NCBI RefSeq assembly: GCF_021568775.1
Contig: NZ_JAKGSG010000012.1
Span: 1 to 60,654, forward strand
Length of the DNA: 60,654 nt
Direction: 5' to 3'
DNA from: Antribacter soli
GTDB lineage: Bacteria; Actinomycetota; Actinomycetes; Actinomycetales; Cellulomonadaceae
In this document: one piece after another, positions 7,979 through 16,376 of the stretch
Layout of the letters: every line of letters begins with the position of its first letter
Position numbering within the stretch: position 1 is the stretch's first letter
Translations under genes and position numbers: made by a program
The notes under the pieces: generated by a model
What the model was told of the DNA's origin: nothing
Database searches by the model: none
What the model saw: the letters and a program-made list of their open reading frames with translations, nothing else

Positions 7979-8872
7979 TCACTCGCTCGGTCGGATGCTT
8001 CGCGTCACCGTGAACTTCGGGTTCTGCGCCACGTGCTCCGTCGGCCCGACCAGGCGCTCGAGCGCCGGCCGGTAGCGCAGCGGCGTGTTGAACACCGTCC
8101 ACAGCTCGCCGCCCTCCCGCAGCACACGGCCCGCCGTCGCGAACATCAGGTGCGCGGCGTCCGTGCTCAGCGCGGTCCGGTCGTGGAACGGCGGGTTGCA
8201 CAGCACGAGGTCGGCGCTCGCGTCCGGCAGGGTGGAGCCTGCGTCGTCGCGCAGCACGACGACGTCGGCCCCGTTGGCGGCTGCCGTCGCGGCAGCCGAC
8301 GCGACCGCGGCCGCCGAGCGGTCGGTCGCGACGACTCGCGCACCCGGGTAGCGCAGCGCCGCCACCGTCGCCAGGATGCCGGTGCCGCACCCCAGATCTA
8401 CGACGGCGGGGTCGGTCAGCGCGGGCCAGCGCGCCGACTGTGCGAGGAGAAAGCGCGTGCCGACGTCGAGCGTGGCACCCGCGAAGGCCGCGCCGTGCCC
8501 GACGACGGTGAGGGTCTCCCGGCCGGCCGGCCCGGCCAGTTCCGGGGCGCTCACCTCGCCGGTGACCGGGTAGGAGAACGCGGCCGGCGGTCGCGGACCG
8601 CGCGCCACCAGCAGGCGCGACTTCTGGCGGGCGCGCGACGCCTGGACCAGCGTGAAGCAGGAAGCGAGGACGTCGTTCATGGCGAGCGTCATGTGCTTGA
8701 CACGGCCGCCCGCGAGGAGCGTCACGTCGTCGGCGGCGTGCGCGGCGACCTGCTCGGCGATCTCCGTGAGCTCCGCCAGGGACTTCGGGAGCTGCAGCAG
8801 CACCACCCGCGCGCCCGCCAGGAGGCCCGGGCCGAGCGCATGATGCGTGAACGGGTCGCCCGCGGAGGCCAA
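7979..8872 (-). CDS. Class I SAM-dependent methyltransferase (RsmC/RlmG-like), main part
   Basis: 297 residues readable from a TTG at 8872. Contains a pre-domain (LTLAMNDVLAS-type region) and a full C-terminal methyltransferase domain: VVDLGCGTGILATVAALRYP as SAM loop (about residues 165-185) and LVLCNPPFHDRTALS, the NPPF motif of guanine-N2 methyltransferases acting on rRNA. The protein starts abruptly compared with the family (about 400 aa); its N-terminal domain is present directly upstream in another frame (8870-9206). A single extra base near 8869 (GG where G would restore ELASAG) joins the two, so this is either a sequencing error or a recent frameshift. Confidence 0.8.
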   Translation of the reverse strand: MASAGDPFTHHALGPGLLAGARVVLLQLPKSLAELTEIAEQVAAHAADDVTLLAGGRVKHMTLAMNDVLASCFTLVQASRARQKSRLLVARGPRPPAAFSYPVTGEVSAPELAGPAGRETLTVVGHGAAFAGATLDVGTRFLLAQSARWPALTDPAVVDLGCGTGILATVAALRYPGARVVATDRSAAAVASAAATAAANGADVVVLRDDAGSTLPDASADLVLCNPPFHDRTALSTDAAHLMFATAGRVLREGGELWTVFNTPLRYRPALERLVGPTEHVAQNPKFTVTRSIRPSE

Positions 8873-9206
8873 GCTCGCGCGCGTTCGCGTCGAGCGCCGT
8901 CTCGGCGCTGATCGGGTCCTGGTGCACGCGCACGCTCGTCGCCCCCAGGGCGAGCGCGCCGAGCGTGAGAGCGCCGAACCGGTCGCCGATCGTCACGACC
9001 GTGCCGGGCGGGGCCGCCTCGATCAGCCGGCCCGCCTCGTCGAGGAGGAGGCGGTCTGTGGCGTCCACCGCGACCGGGCCGTCCGGGCGCGAGCCGTCCT
9101 CGGGGAAGGGCAGGAGCCGGGCCAGGACCCTGTCCAGGCCGGGCGAGGCGCCGGTCGGTGACGGCGAGGCGTCGGTCGGCGACGAACCGCGCGACGTGCC
9201 GCTCAA
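8870..9206 (-). pseudogene. N-terminal part of the same methyltransferase, out of frame
   Basis: About 112 codons starting at TTG 9206, which overlaps the stop of the DUF5997 gene (TTGA). The reading holds DRLLLDEAGRL, TVVTIGDRFGALTLGALALG and VHQDPISAETALDANAREL, the typical decayed N-terminal SAM-like domain of RsmC/RlmG-type enzymes. At about 8869 the good reading moves to the frame of 7979-8872. Together the two give a normal-length enzyme of about 409 aa. I keep them separate because the sequence as given cannot make one protein. Confidence 0.7.
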
Positions 9207-9619
9207 CGCGCCGGGCGAGCCCTTCGCTCCGCGGCGGCGGCGACCGCCGCGCGCTCGGCCGCGAGGCGCTCCTCCTCCTCGCGCACCTTCACGGCGACCG
9301 CGCGCTCCTGCACCAGCCAGGCCGGCGGGTCCGCCCGCAGCTCGTCGATCTGCTCCGTCGTGAGCGGCTCGGTGAGCCCGCTGCGGGTCAGGCCGGCGAT
9401 CGAGATGCCGAGGCGGCCGGCGACGACGGGGCGGGGGTGGGGGCCGTTGCGGCGGAGCTCGGCGAGCCACTCCGGCGGGTTCTTCTCGAACTCCTCGAGC
9501 TCGGCCCGCGAGATCGGCTTCTCCTGGAACTCCTGCGGCGTGGCCGGGAGGTAGACCCCGAGCCTCTTGGCCGCGTTGGACGGCTTGAACTGCTGGGAGG
9601 CGAACGAGGAGGTGCTCAT
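9203..9619 (-). CDS. DUF5997 family protein
   Basis: 138-aa soluble protein of an actinobacterial family of unknown function. Core is FKPSNAAKRLGVYLPATPQE and FEKNPPEWLAELRRNGPHPR with a PVVAGRLGISIAGL helix; the last 35 residues are a charged Ala/Glu/Arg helix. Start ATG 9619. It diverges from a LysR-like protein without DNA-binding domain, a pairing I know from other actinobacteria, and its stop overlaps the TTG of the methyltransferase. Confidence 0.85.
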   Translation of the reverse strand: MSTSSFASQQFKPSNAAKRLGVYLPATPQEFQEKPISRAELEEFEKNPPEWLAELRRNGPHPRPVVAGRLGISIAGLTRSGLTEPLTTEQIDELRADPPAWLVQERAVAVKVREEEERLAAERAAVAAAAERRARPAR

Positions 9620-9665
9620 GTCACCAGCCTACGGGGCGAGGCCCGGACCCTCCGGGCTCCGAGTC

Positions 9666-9727
9666 GCTGTGGGCGGAGAAGGTGCCGGGTCTCACGTCCG
9701 GGAAGCGGCACCTTCTCCGCCCGCAGC
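9666..9727. repeat. Intergenic palindrome, repeat family 2, copy 1
   Basis: Arms 9666-9686 and 9707-9727 pair over 21 bp with one mismatch; loop of 20 nt. The arm GTGGGCGGAGAAGGTGCC also occurs, with one change, in the palindrome at 41178-41235. This copy lies between two divergent genes, so it is not a terminator there; an operator, an mRNA leader structure or a mobile REP-like element are all possible. Confidence 0.65.
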
Positions 9728-9755
9728 GCTCGGGGGGACACGTAGCCTTGGCAGC

Positions 9756-10601
9756 GTGCAGCCACCTTCCGACCCCCGGTTCCGGCTCGCGTACGTGCCC
9801 GGCGCCACGCCCGGCAAGTGGGCGAGCGTGTGGCGCGAGCGGCTGCCCGACGTGCGGCTCGAGCTCGTGGCCGTCGAGGCGGCCGACGTCCCGGCGGCGC
9901 TCGCCGAGGGCCGCGCCGACGCCGCCGTCGGCCGCCTGCCCGTCGACCGCGACGTGTTCTCCGCCATCCCCCTGTACGAGGAGGTGCCCGTCGTGTGCGT
10001 CTCGCGGGACCACCTGCTGGCCGCGCTCGACGCGGAGGAGGCGGTGCCGGTCGAGGACCTCGCCGACGAGACGGTGTGGTTGCCCCTCGACGACGTCCTC
10101 TTCGGCGACGCGACCGTGCCCGGGCGCGCACCCGTCACGCCCGACGGCGAGCCGCTCGAGCGGCCCGCGACCACGCCGGACGCGCTGGCGGTCGTCGCCG
10201 CCGACGCCGGGGTGACGATCGTGCCGCAGTCCGTGGCGCGCCTGCACCACCGCAAGGACGTGGTCTACCGGCGGCTCGAGGGCGCGCCCCTCGCGCCCGT
10301 GGGACTGGTCTGGGTCGCCGACCGTACGACCGACCTGGTCGAGGAGATGATCGGCATCGTCCGCGGGCGCACGGTCAACAGCTCACGTGGGCGCAGCGCC
10401 CAGACGGCGGACCGCGCGGCGGGTGGTCCTGCGGGCGAAGGCCCGCGCAGGGAGGCAGGTCAGGGCGCCGGCCGAGCCGCGGGCGATGCCGCGAAGGGAC
10501 GCCCGCGTTCCGCGAAGGCCGGGCCGCGTACAAGCGGGGGCACCGCCCGGGGCGGGCGACCGTCCGGTAAAGGTAAAAGAGACGGAAAAGGCCGTCGATA
10601 A
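9756..10601 (+). CDS. LysR-type substrate-binding protein without HTH domain
   Basis: Predicted 281-aa protein. Residues 5-205 read as a LysR effector-binding domain: FRLAYVPGATPGKWASVW, DVPAALAEGRADAAVGRLP, then DALAVVAADAGVTIVPQSVA. No winged helix precedes it: GTG 9756 opens just before the domain and upstream sequence is the palindrome. The last 70 residues are a Gly/Arg/Lys/Ala-rich tail rich in KGK/GR patterns, which could bind nucleic acid. Paired divergently with the DUF5997 gene. Possible role: effector sensor that works with a separate DNA-binding partner; that is inference. Confidence 0.82.
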   Translation: MQPPSDPRFRLAYVPGATPGKWASVWRERLPDVRLELVAVEAADVPAALAEGRADAAVGRLPVDRDVFSAIPLYEEVPVVCVSRDHLLAALDAEEAVPVEDLADETVWLPLDDVLFGDATVPGRAPVTPDGEPLERPATTPDALAVVAADAGVTIVPQSVARLHHRKDVVYRRLEGAPLAPVGLVWVADRTTDLVEEMIGIVRGRTVNSSRGRSAQTADRAAGGPAGEGPRREAGQGAGRAAGDAAKGRPRSAKAGPRTSGGTARGGRPSGKGKRDGKGRR

Positions 10602-10635
10602 CTGACTTTGACCGTTATAGCGATGAAAAGGGAAA

Positions 10636-10664
10636 TTGGAGAATTGAGCGGTACGCGCTAGCAT
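10636..10664 (+). promoter_or_regulatory. Candidate sigma-A promoter of the LAXTG protein gene
   Basis: TTGGAG (10636-10641), 17-bp spacer, TAGCAT (10659-10664), 58 bp ahead of the start codon, in a locally AT-rich patch (10600-10650) that stands out from the rest. Confidence 0.4.
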
Positions 10665-10721
10665 CCCGCCGGACCGTGTCGAACTCGGCACGGTGCAGCA
10701 CCAGGGGTGAAGGAGCGCACT

Positions 10722-11330
10722 ATGCGCAAGCTTTCTGTTCTCGGAGCCCTCGCGCTCCTGATCGTCGGCGCAAGCGCCGGCCCGGCCGTGGCGGCGGACA
10801 CCATCGAGGTGCTCACGTCCGACACGTGCCCCAAGGAGCTCAAGGTCGACACGACGGGCGAACCGATGTCGATCGTGATCGACGCTGAGGACGGCGATCT
10901 CATCACGTCGTACTGCGTCAAGGCCGGGTCGGTGAAGCAGGGTCTGGGCCCTGTCCTGGTCACCCTCGAGAAGCCCGCCTCGACGGTCACGATCACGTAC
11001 CCGAACGCGGAGAAGGCCATCAGCCACTACGCCGTGTACACGCAGGACTCGCCGATGCCGGAGCCCTCGACGGACCCGTCCGCCGACCCGTCGGTGTCCC
11101 CGTCGCCGCTCGTCAGCACGTCGCCCAGCGCATCGCCGTCGGGCGCCGCCGGTGACCCGACCGCAACCCCGTCGACCGCCGTGGCCGGTGCGACCGACAC
11201 CGCCGCCGGCGATCCGCCCGTGCTCGCCAACACCGGCGCCGCGGGCGTCGCAGGCGTGTCGCTCATCGCGCTGGCCCTGGCCGGCTGGGGTGTGACGCTG
11301 CTCGTGCTGCGTCGCCGTCGCATGTCCTGA
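10722..11330 (+). CDS. Secreted LAXTG-anchored surface protein, paralogue A
   Basis: Predicted 202-aa exported protein. Signal peptide about residues 1-26 (MRKLSVLGALALLIVGASAG...AVAA), mature start ADTIEVL. The next 80 residues form a small domain with two cysteines (near DTCPKEL and SYCVKAG) and the ending KAISHYAVYT. A Pro/Ser/Thr/Asp wall-spanning stretch follows, then LANTG (a LAXTG sorting motif used by class E sortases), a hydrophobic helix and RRRR tail. AAGGAG (10709-10714) fixes ATG 10722. A paralogue with a different anchor is encoded at 17295. Ligand unknown; next to glycosidase operons a role at the wall in sugar handling is possible but unproved. Confidence 0.85.
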   Translation: MRKLSVLGALALLIVGASAGPAVAADTIEVLTSDTCPKELKVDTTGEPMSIVIDAEDGDLITSYCVKAGSVKQGLGPVLVTLEKPASTVTITYPNAEKAISHYAVYTQDSPMPEPSTDPSADPSVSPSPLVSTSPSASPSGAAGDPTATPSTAVAGATDTAAGDPPVLANTGAAGVAGVSLIALALAGWGVTLLVLRRRRMS

Positions 11331-11342
11331 CCCGCACCACGA

Positions 11343-11375
11343 GGAAGGCCGCAGCCCGTCGGGCTGCGGCCTTCC
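11343..11375. terminator. Strong bidirectional intrinsic terminator
   Basis: Perfect 15-bp stem (GGAAGGCCGCAGCCC at 11343-11357 with its complement at 11361-11375) and a 3-nt GTC loop between the convergent surface-protein and GH36 genes. No U-run, as usual at this GC content. Confidence 0.85.
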
Positions 11376-11411
11376 TGCGTCCCCGGCGGGCGACCCGGCC
11401 GGCCGGCGGTG

Positions 11412-13544
11412 CTAAGCCGCCGTCACGTGCAGGATCAGCGCCTGCGCCGGCCACAGCGTCGGAAGCTGGAGCCCCACCTGCGTGAGCACCCGCCCGGACA
11501 CCACCAGAGGCTCCTTGCCGAGCCAGGCGGGCGTGATCCAGCCCCACAGCGCCGTGCCGGCCTCCTCGCGGACGCGCACCTGGTAGTGCCGCTCCGGGTC
11601 GAGACCGTCGAGCCGCACCCGCTCCGACAAGGCCTCCGTCAGGGAGGCGACCGTCGCGACGGTCCACACGCCGGCGGAGCGGTCCGGGGCGACGAAGCCG
11701 GTCACGCGCAGCGCGGGGTCGGCCGTGTCGGCGTGCACCACGGTCCCCGTGTGCACGAGCCCGCGGAGCTCCTTGTAGAGCTGGGCGTAGGCCGTGATCG
11801 AGGCGATCTCGTCCTCGGTGCACGTGAGGATGTCCCACTCGAAGCCGGCGTGCCCCTGCAGGGCGGTCGCGACCCGGTAGGACAGGTCCGTGGCTCGGCC
11901 GGACGAGTGCGCCGGCGACGGACCCACGTGTGCGCCCACCAGCTCCGGCGGCAGGACGAGCTCCGTCCAGCGCTGGATGTCCTGCCGCTCGACGGGGTCG
12001 TTCGAGTCCGACGCCCACACGCGGTCGGTGAGCTGGAGGATCCCGAGGTCGGTGCGGCCGCCGCCGGACGAGCAGGACTCGATCTCCAGACCGGGGTGGT
12101 CGGCCTTGAGCCGCTCGATCAGCGCGTACGTGGCGAGGGTCTGCTCGTGCGTGCCGGGATACCCGTCGTGCACGGCCTCGACGAGGTCGCGGTTGTGGTC
12201 CCACTTGATGAAGTCGATGCCGAGCTCGCTCACCCGCGCGGAGATCTGCGAGCGGAGGTGCTCCCAGGCCAGGGGGTTCGCCAGGTCCAGCACGTACTGG
12301 GTGCGGAACGACAGCCCGTCGGGCGACGGCACCGCGGCAGGGTTCGACAGGACCCAGTCGGGGTGGGCGCGGGCCAGGTCGGAGTCGAGGTTGACCATCT
12401 CCGGCTCGAACCAGAGCCCGAACTGCATGCCGAGCCCGTGCACCAGGTCCGCCAGCGGTTCGAGACCGTCCGGCCACACGGCGCGGTCGACGGCCCAGTC
12501 GCCGAGCCCCGCGGTGTCGGAGCGCCGGTCGTGGAACCAGCCGTCGTCGAGCACGAAGCGCTCCACGCCGACCTCGGCGGCCTTGCGGGCGAGCCGCTCC
12601 AGCTTGGCGGGGGAGTGGTCGAAGTACACGGCCTCCCACGTGTTGAGCACGAGGGGGCGGGGCGTCACGGGGTGCTGCGGGCGCGCCCGCATCCAGGCGT
12701 GGAACCGCTCGCTCACCCCGTCGAGCCCCGCGCCCGAGTACACGAAGTACGCGACGGGAGTCGTGTACGTCTCGCCGGGGGCGAGGCGGATCTCGCCGGG
12801 CCGCAGCAGCTCGCCCGCGCCGACGAGCGTGACGTGCTCGGTCACGTGGTCGGTCCGGTAGGTCACGTCGGCGCTCCACCCCAGGTGGACGGCCCAGACC
12901 TCCCCGGTCCGGTTCCGCGGGGTGCCCGACGACGCGAGGGTCACCCAGGGCGCGTCGTGCCCGCCCCGGCCGCGGCGCGCCTCCCGGGTGGTGCTGCCGG
13001 GCGGCATGGGAACGGTGACGGGGGACTTCTCGCGGCTCCAGCGCCCGGAGAACTGCGTCACGTGGGAGGCCGTCTTGGGTACCGGGAGCGTGGCCTCGAG
13101 CCAGGCGACGTCGACGGCCGCCGGGCCGTCGTTGGTCAGGGCGTGCGTCAGCCGCACCACGCCGCCGTGGGCGATCTCGAGGACCGTGCGCAGCGAGAGC
13201 CCGTTCTCCTCGTCGCGGGCGGTCACGTCGAGCTCCGACGCCTTCCGCTCCACGGACGTCACGGTCCAGCGCGGGTAGAGCGGCCGCCCGCTCGCGGTGA
13301 CGAGGAGGCCGGGCCGCCCGGCCCAGCCGTCCGCCTCCTGCGGCACGAGGTTCAGCCGCCACGCCGCGTCGAGCGTCCCGGGCGCGGTCTGCCTGCTGGT
13401 CACGAGGTCGAACGCGGTGAGGTCGCTCGCGGTGAGGTCGCCGAGGTCGGAGCCCCAGTGCAGGACCATCGGCAGGCCCTGCTCGGGGTGCGCGACGACG
13501 ACGCCGACCCCGTCCCGGCGCAGCGTGGACCAGGCAGCGTTCAT
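11412..13544 (-). CDS. Alpha-galactosidase, GH36
   Basis: 710-aa cytosolic alpha-galactosidase; no signal peptide. Domain order is the family's: N-terminal beta-sandwich (1-285), TIM barrel (about 286-630) and C-terminal beta domain. In the barrel FIKWDHNRDL carries the nucleophile D449, RVWASDSNDP the acid/base D513, and WFEPEMVN and ESCSSGGGRTDLG are substrate-binding blocks. It releases galactose from raffinose-type sugars or galactomannan fragments. AAGGAG (13554-13559) precedes ATG 13544. It follows the GH2 gene by 19 bp, so both are one operon, consistent with galactomannan breakdown. Confidence 0.93.
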   Translation of the reverse strand: MNAAWSTLRRDGVGVVVAHPEQGLPMVLHWGSDLGDLTASDLTAFDLVTSRQTAPGTLDAAWRLNLVPQEADGWAGRPGLLVTASGRPLYPRWTVTSVERKASELDVTARDEENGLSLRTVLEIAHGGVVRLTHALTNDGPAAVDVAWLEATLPVPKTASHVTQFSGRWSREKSPVTVPMPPGSTTREARRGRGGHDAPWVTLASSGTPRNRTGEVWAVHLGWSADVTYRTDHVTEHVTLVGAGELLRPGEIRLAPGETYTTPVAYFVYSGAGLDGVSERFHAWMRARPQHPVTPRPLVLNTWEAVYFDHSPAKLERLARKAAEVGVERFVLDDGWFHDRRSDTAGLGDWAVDRAVWPDGLEPLADLVHGLGMQFGLWFEPEMVNLDSDLARAHPDWVLSNPAAVPSPDGLSFRTQYVLDLANPLAWEHLRSQISARVSELGIDFIKWDHNRDLVEAVHDGYPGTHEQTLATYALIERLKADHPGLEIESCSSGGGRTDLGILQLTDRVWASDSNDPVERQDIQRWTELVLPPELVGAHVGPSPAHSSGRATDLSYRVATALQGHAGFEWDILTCTEDEIASITAYAQLYKELRGLVHTGTVVHADTADPALRVTGFVAPDRSAGVWTVATVASLTEALSERVRLDGLDPERHYQVRVREEAGTALWGWITPAWLGKEPLVVSGRVLTQVGLQLPTLWPAQALILHVTAA

Positions 13545-13563
13545 GAGTGTCTCCTTCGATGGG

Positions 13564-16164
13564 TCAGCGGGCGACGAGGTCGTTCGCGGTCCGCAGGACG
13601 GGGGCGGACGTGAGAGCCGCCGGGTCGAGGTCGAGCGCGGTGCGCACGTGGAACGTCACCGACGTGCCGGCCGGCAGGTCCACCACCTGGTCGTCCACCG
13701 TGGCGTCCGGGTCGAGCCGGTCCACGAGGAGCGTCACCGCCCGGGCGAGGGACCGCGCGGTCACCGCCACCTCGTACCCTCCGGGTACGGCGGTCACCTC
13801 CGCGGAGACCGGCGCCGGCTGCAGTGCCAGGTCCTTGTCCTCCCGCCACGGATTCACCGTAAGCACGCCGTCCAGCGACGCGACGAGCACCTCGTCCCGC
13901 GTGTCGCCGACCGCCACGACGTCGTCGGGCAGCGGCACGAGCGCCACGGAGCGCGGTGCGACGTCGACGGCGAGGTCCGACGACGCCAGCACCTCGCCAC
14001 CCAGCGTGGTCCGGGCGACGGCGACCGCACCGGTCCACGGCTCGGCGGTGTCGTTGACCACGGCGACCACGAGCGAGGCGGCGGCGCCCTGGAGAGCCGA
14101 GACCTCAGGGGCCGCGCCGGCGCCGCCCTCACCCCACGAAGTGTCCTCGCTGCGCTGCGGTACGTCGCGGGGCCCCCGAGGATCGGCCACCCGCGGCTGG
14201 ATCGTGAGGAGGCGGGGCGCGAAGGCGTGCCGCATGGCGTACCAGAGGGGCTTGCGGCGGCCGTCGCCGTCGACCGCGGCCCACGACGTGACAGGCCAGC
14301 AGTCGTTGAGCTGCCACACGACGGCGCCGGCCGTGCGCGGCCACCACGAGCGGTAGTGCTCCAGCGCGAAGCGGATGGCGTTCGCCTGGAGGAGCTGGGT
14401 CGCCCAGTGCCAGTCGGCGAAGTCCTCCGGCACGCCGAGGTGGGCGGCGAGGCCGCGGTCGAGCTTGCCGTTGCCGTCGTCGGCCTTCTGGTGGAGCAGG
14501 AAGGCTTCGGACTCCTTGAATCCCGGGCCTGCGAACCCCTCCGTGGTTCCGAGCGCGCGCTCCGTCGTGGCCCACGTGGCCGGACCCTGGAAGCCGAACT
14601 CGGAGCAGAACCGCGGCACGTTGTCCCGGTAGTGCACGTAGTCGATCCGGTTCCACACGTCCCACTCGTGGTGCGTCCCGTGGCGGGGGTCGTTCGGGTG
14701 GGCCTCCTCGGGCGTGAGACCGGGGGAGTACGGGGAACCGTCGGCGTAGGGACGGGTGGGGTCGAGCTCGGCGAGGACCTTCGGGAACAGCTCGTAGTAG
14801 TAGCCGGCGCCCCACGTGAGGCCGCCGAGGCCGTCCTTCCAGCCCCAGTCCTCGTGCCCCCAGATGTTCTCGTTGCCGCCGTTCCACAGCACGAGCGAAG
14901 CGTGCGACGCGAGCCGCGTGACGTTCTCCCGGAGCTCCGCCTCGACCTCGGTGCGGTGCGGCTCCTCCTCCGGGTACGCGGCGCAGGCGAGCAGCACGTC
15001 CTGCCAGACCAGGACGCCCCGCTCGTCGCAGACGTCGTAGAAGTCGTCGGTCTCGTAGATCCCGCCGCCCCACACCCGCAGCAGGTTGAGGTTCGCGCCG
15101 AGGGCCTGGTCCACGCGCTGCGCCAGACGCTCGCGGGTGATCCGGGTCAGGAGGTGGTCGTCGGGGATCCAGTTGGCGCCGCGCGCGAACACCGGCTGCC
15201 CGTTGACGACGATCGTGAAGCGCGTGCCGTGCTCGTCCCGCGACGTGTCGACGGTGACGGTGCGGAAGCCGACGCGGCGGGTCCACGCGTCGAGCGGCGC
15301 CGACCGGTCCTCGCCGGTGCCCGCGTACAGCGTCACCTCCAACCCGAACAGCGGCTGGTCGCCGTAGCCGGTGGGCCACCACAGCGCGACGCCGGGCACC
15401 TCGACGCGCACGACGGCGGAGCTCGTCCCGGCCGGGACCAGCGTGCTCACGCCGTGGCCGGCCACGGCGGCGTCCACGACGAGCGGGCCGTCGTCGCCGA
15501 TCCCCGAGCGCTCGATCCTGACGTGGACGTCGACGATCCCCGTGCCGGCGCTGTCGACAGTGACCAGCGGCCGCACCTCCGCAAGGCGTGCGACGCGCCA
15601 CCGCTGCACCCGCACCGGCTTCCACAGACCGGCCGTCTGCAGGTCGGGCCCCCAGTCCCAGCCGAACGAGCAGGCCATCTTGCGGACCATGTTGAAGGGC
15701 TGGGCGTAGGCCATGGGGCGCGGGCCGATCCGCTCGGCCTCCGCCTCCGCCTCGTCGAGCGCGGACGCGAGGCCGACGGCGAGCTCTCTCGGGCCGCCGA
15801 CGAGGTCCCGCACGTCGAACCGGTAGGACCGGTGCATGTTCGCTGTCGTGCCCAGCGTCGCGCCACCCAGGGTGATCGCCGCGACGGTGTCCACGCCCTC
15901 GAGGAGGAGGTCCACGCGCTCGTCGTCCGCGGCGGGCGCCTCGTCGAGCGAGGTCGCGTACCGCCAGGACGCGCGCTTCATCCACCCGACGGAGGTCTCG
16001 TTCGTACCGAGGTACGGGTCGGGGATCAGGCCGTGGTCGAGCAGGGCGGTGTGGCTCGTGCCGGGCACCGTCGCCGGGAGGTCGCGGAGCCGGTCCGCGA
16101 GGGCGGGGGGCACGGGCCCCCCGGTCGCGGTCAGCGTCCAGGCGGTCAGGTCACGGCTGATCAT
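13564..16164 (-). CDS. Beta-mannosidase, GH2 family
   Basis: 866-aa cytosolic glycosidase. N-terminal sugar-binding beta domain (1-170), Ig-like domain, then TIM barrel with acid/base E432 in WNGGNENIWG and nucleophile E522 in RFCSEFGFQG, followed by C-terminal beta domains. The early block FGWDWGPDLQTAG and WMKRASWRY-type opening favour beta-mannosidase over beta-galactosidase or glucuronidase. ATG 16164 has GAGG eight bases upstream; longer in-frame readings lack support. First gene of the GH2-GH36 operon and divergent from the pseudo-GH1 gene. Confidence 0.9.
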   Translation of the reverse strand: MISRDLTAWTLTATGGPVPPALADRLRDLPATVPGTSHTALLDHGLIPDPYLGTNETSVGWMKRASWRYATSLDEAPAADDERVDLLLEGVDTVAAITLGGATLGTTANMHRSYRFDVRDLVGGPRELAVGLASALDEAEAEAERIGPRPMAYAQPFNMVRKMACSFGWDWGPDLQTAGLWKPVRVQRWRVARLAEVRPLVTVDSAGTGIVDVHVRIERSGIGDDGPLVVDAAVAGHGVSTLVPAGTSSAVVRVEVPGVALWWPTGYGDQPLFGLEVTLYAGTGEDRSAPLDAWTRRVGFRTVTVDTSRDEHGTRFTIVVNGQPVFARGANWIPDDHLLTRITRERLAQRVDQALGANLNLLRVWGGGIYETDDFYDVCDERGVLVWQDVLLACAAYPEEEPHRTEVEAELRENVTRLASHASLVLWNGGNENIWGHEDWGWKDGLGGLTWGAGYYYELFPKVLAELDPTRPYADGSPYSPGLTPEEAHPNDPRHGTHHEWDVWNRIDYVHYRDNVPRFCSEFGFQGPATWATTERALGTTEGFAGPGFKESEAFLLHQKADDGNGKLDRGLAAHLGVPEDFADWHWATQLLQANAIRFALEHYRSWWPRTAGAVVWQLNDCWPVTSWAAVDGDGRRKPLWYAMRHAFAPRLLTIQPRVADPRGPRDVPQRSEDTSWGEGGAGAAPEVSALQGAAASLVVAVVNDTAEPWTGAVAVARTTLGGEVLASSDLAVDVAPRSVALVPLPDDVVAVGDTRDEVLVASLDGVLTVNPWREDKDLALQPAPVSAEVTAVPGGYEVAVTARSLARAVTLLVDRLDPDATVDDQVVDLPAGTSVTFHVRTALDLDPAALTSAPVLRTANDLVAR

Positions 16165-16200
16165 CGTCGATCCTCGTCGCTCGAACAGGTGGTCGGGCCC

Positions 16201-16230
16201 ATTGTTCAGAGATTGAAGAAAGTTCGTCAA
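16201..16230 (-). promoter_or_regulatory. Candidate promoter of the GH2-GH36 operon
   Basis: On the minus strand TTGACG-type -35 (complement of 16225-16230) and AACAAT -10 (complement of 16201-16206) with an 18-bp spacer, in an AT-rich island 37 bp ahead of the GH2 start. GAACTTTCTTC lies between them and may be an operator half. Confidence 0.35.
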
Positions 16231-16376
16231 AAGGCCCGCCCGGAGACGGCCTCCGGCTACCCAGCAGGGACGACGGAACCGTCGCCGGCGCCACGCCGGA
16301 GCTCGCCACGCCGGGGCGGTGATTCGTCCGGCGTGTCCAGATGCCGACCTCGCGGGACCGCGGGATGATCCCAAGC

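Noticed and set aside
13297-16368. Long open frame on the plus strand opposite the GH2 and GH36 genes
   Set aside because: It is the antisense shadow of high-GC coding sequence; its translation is Arg/Gly/Val-rich with no domain, while the minus strand has clear GH2 motifs.
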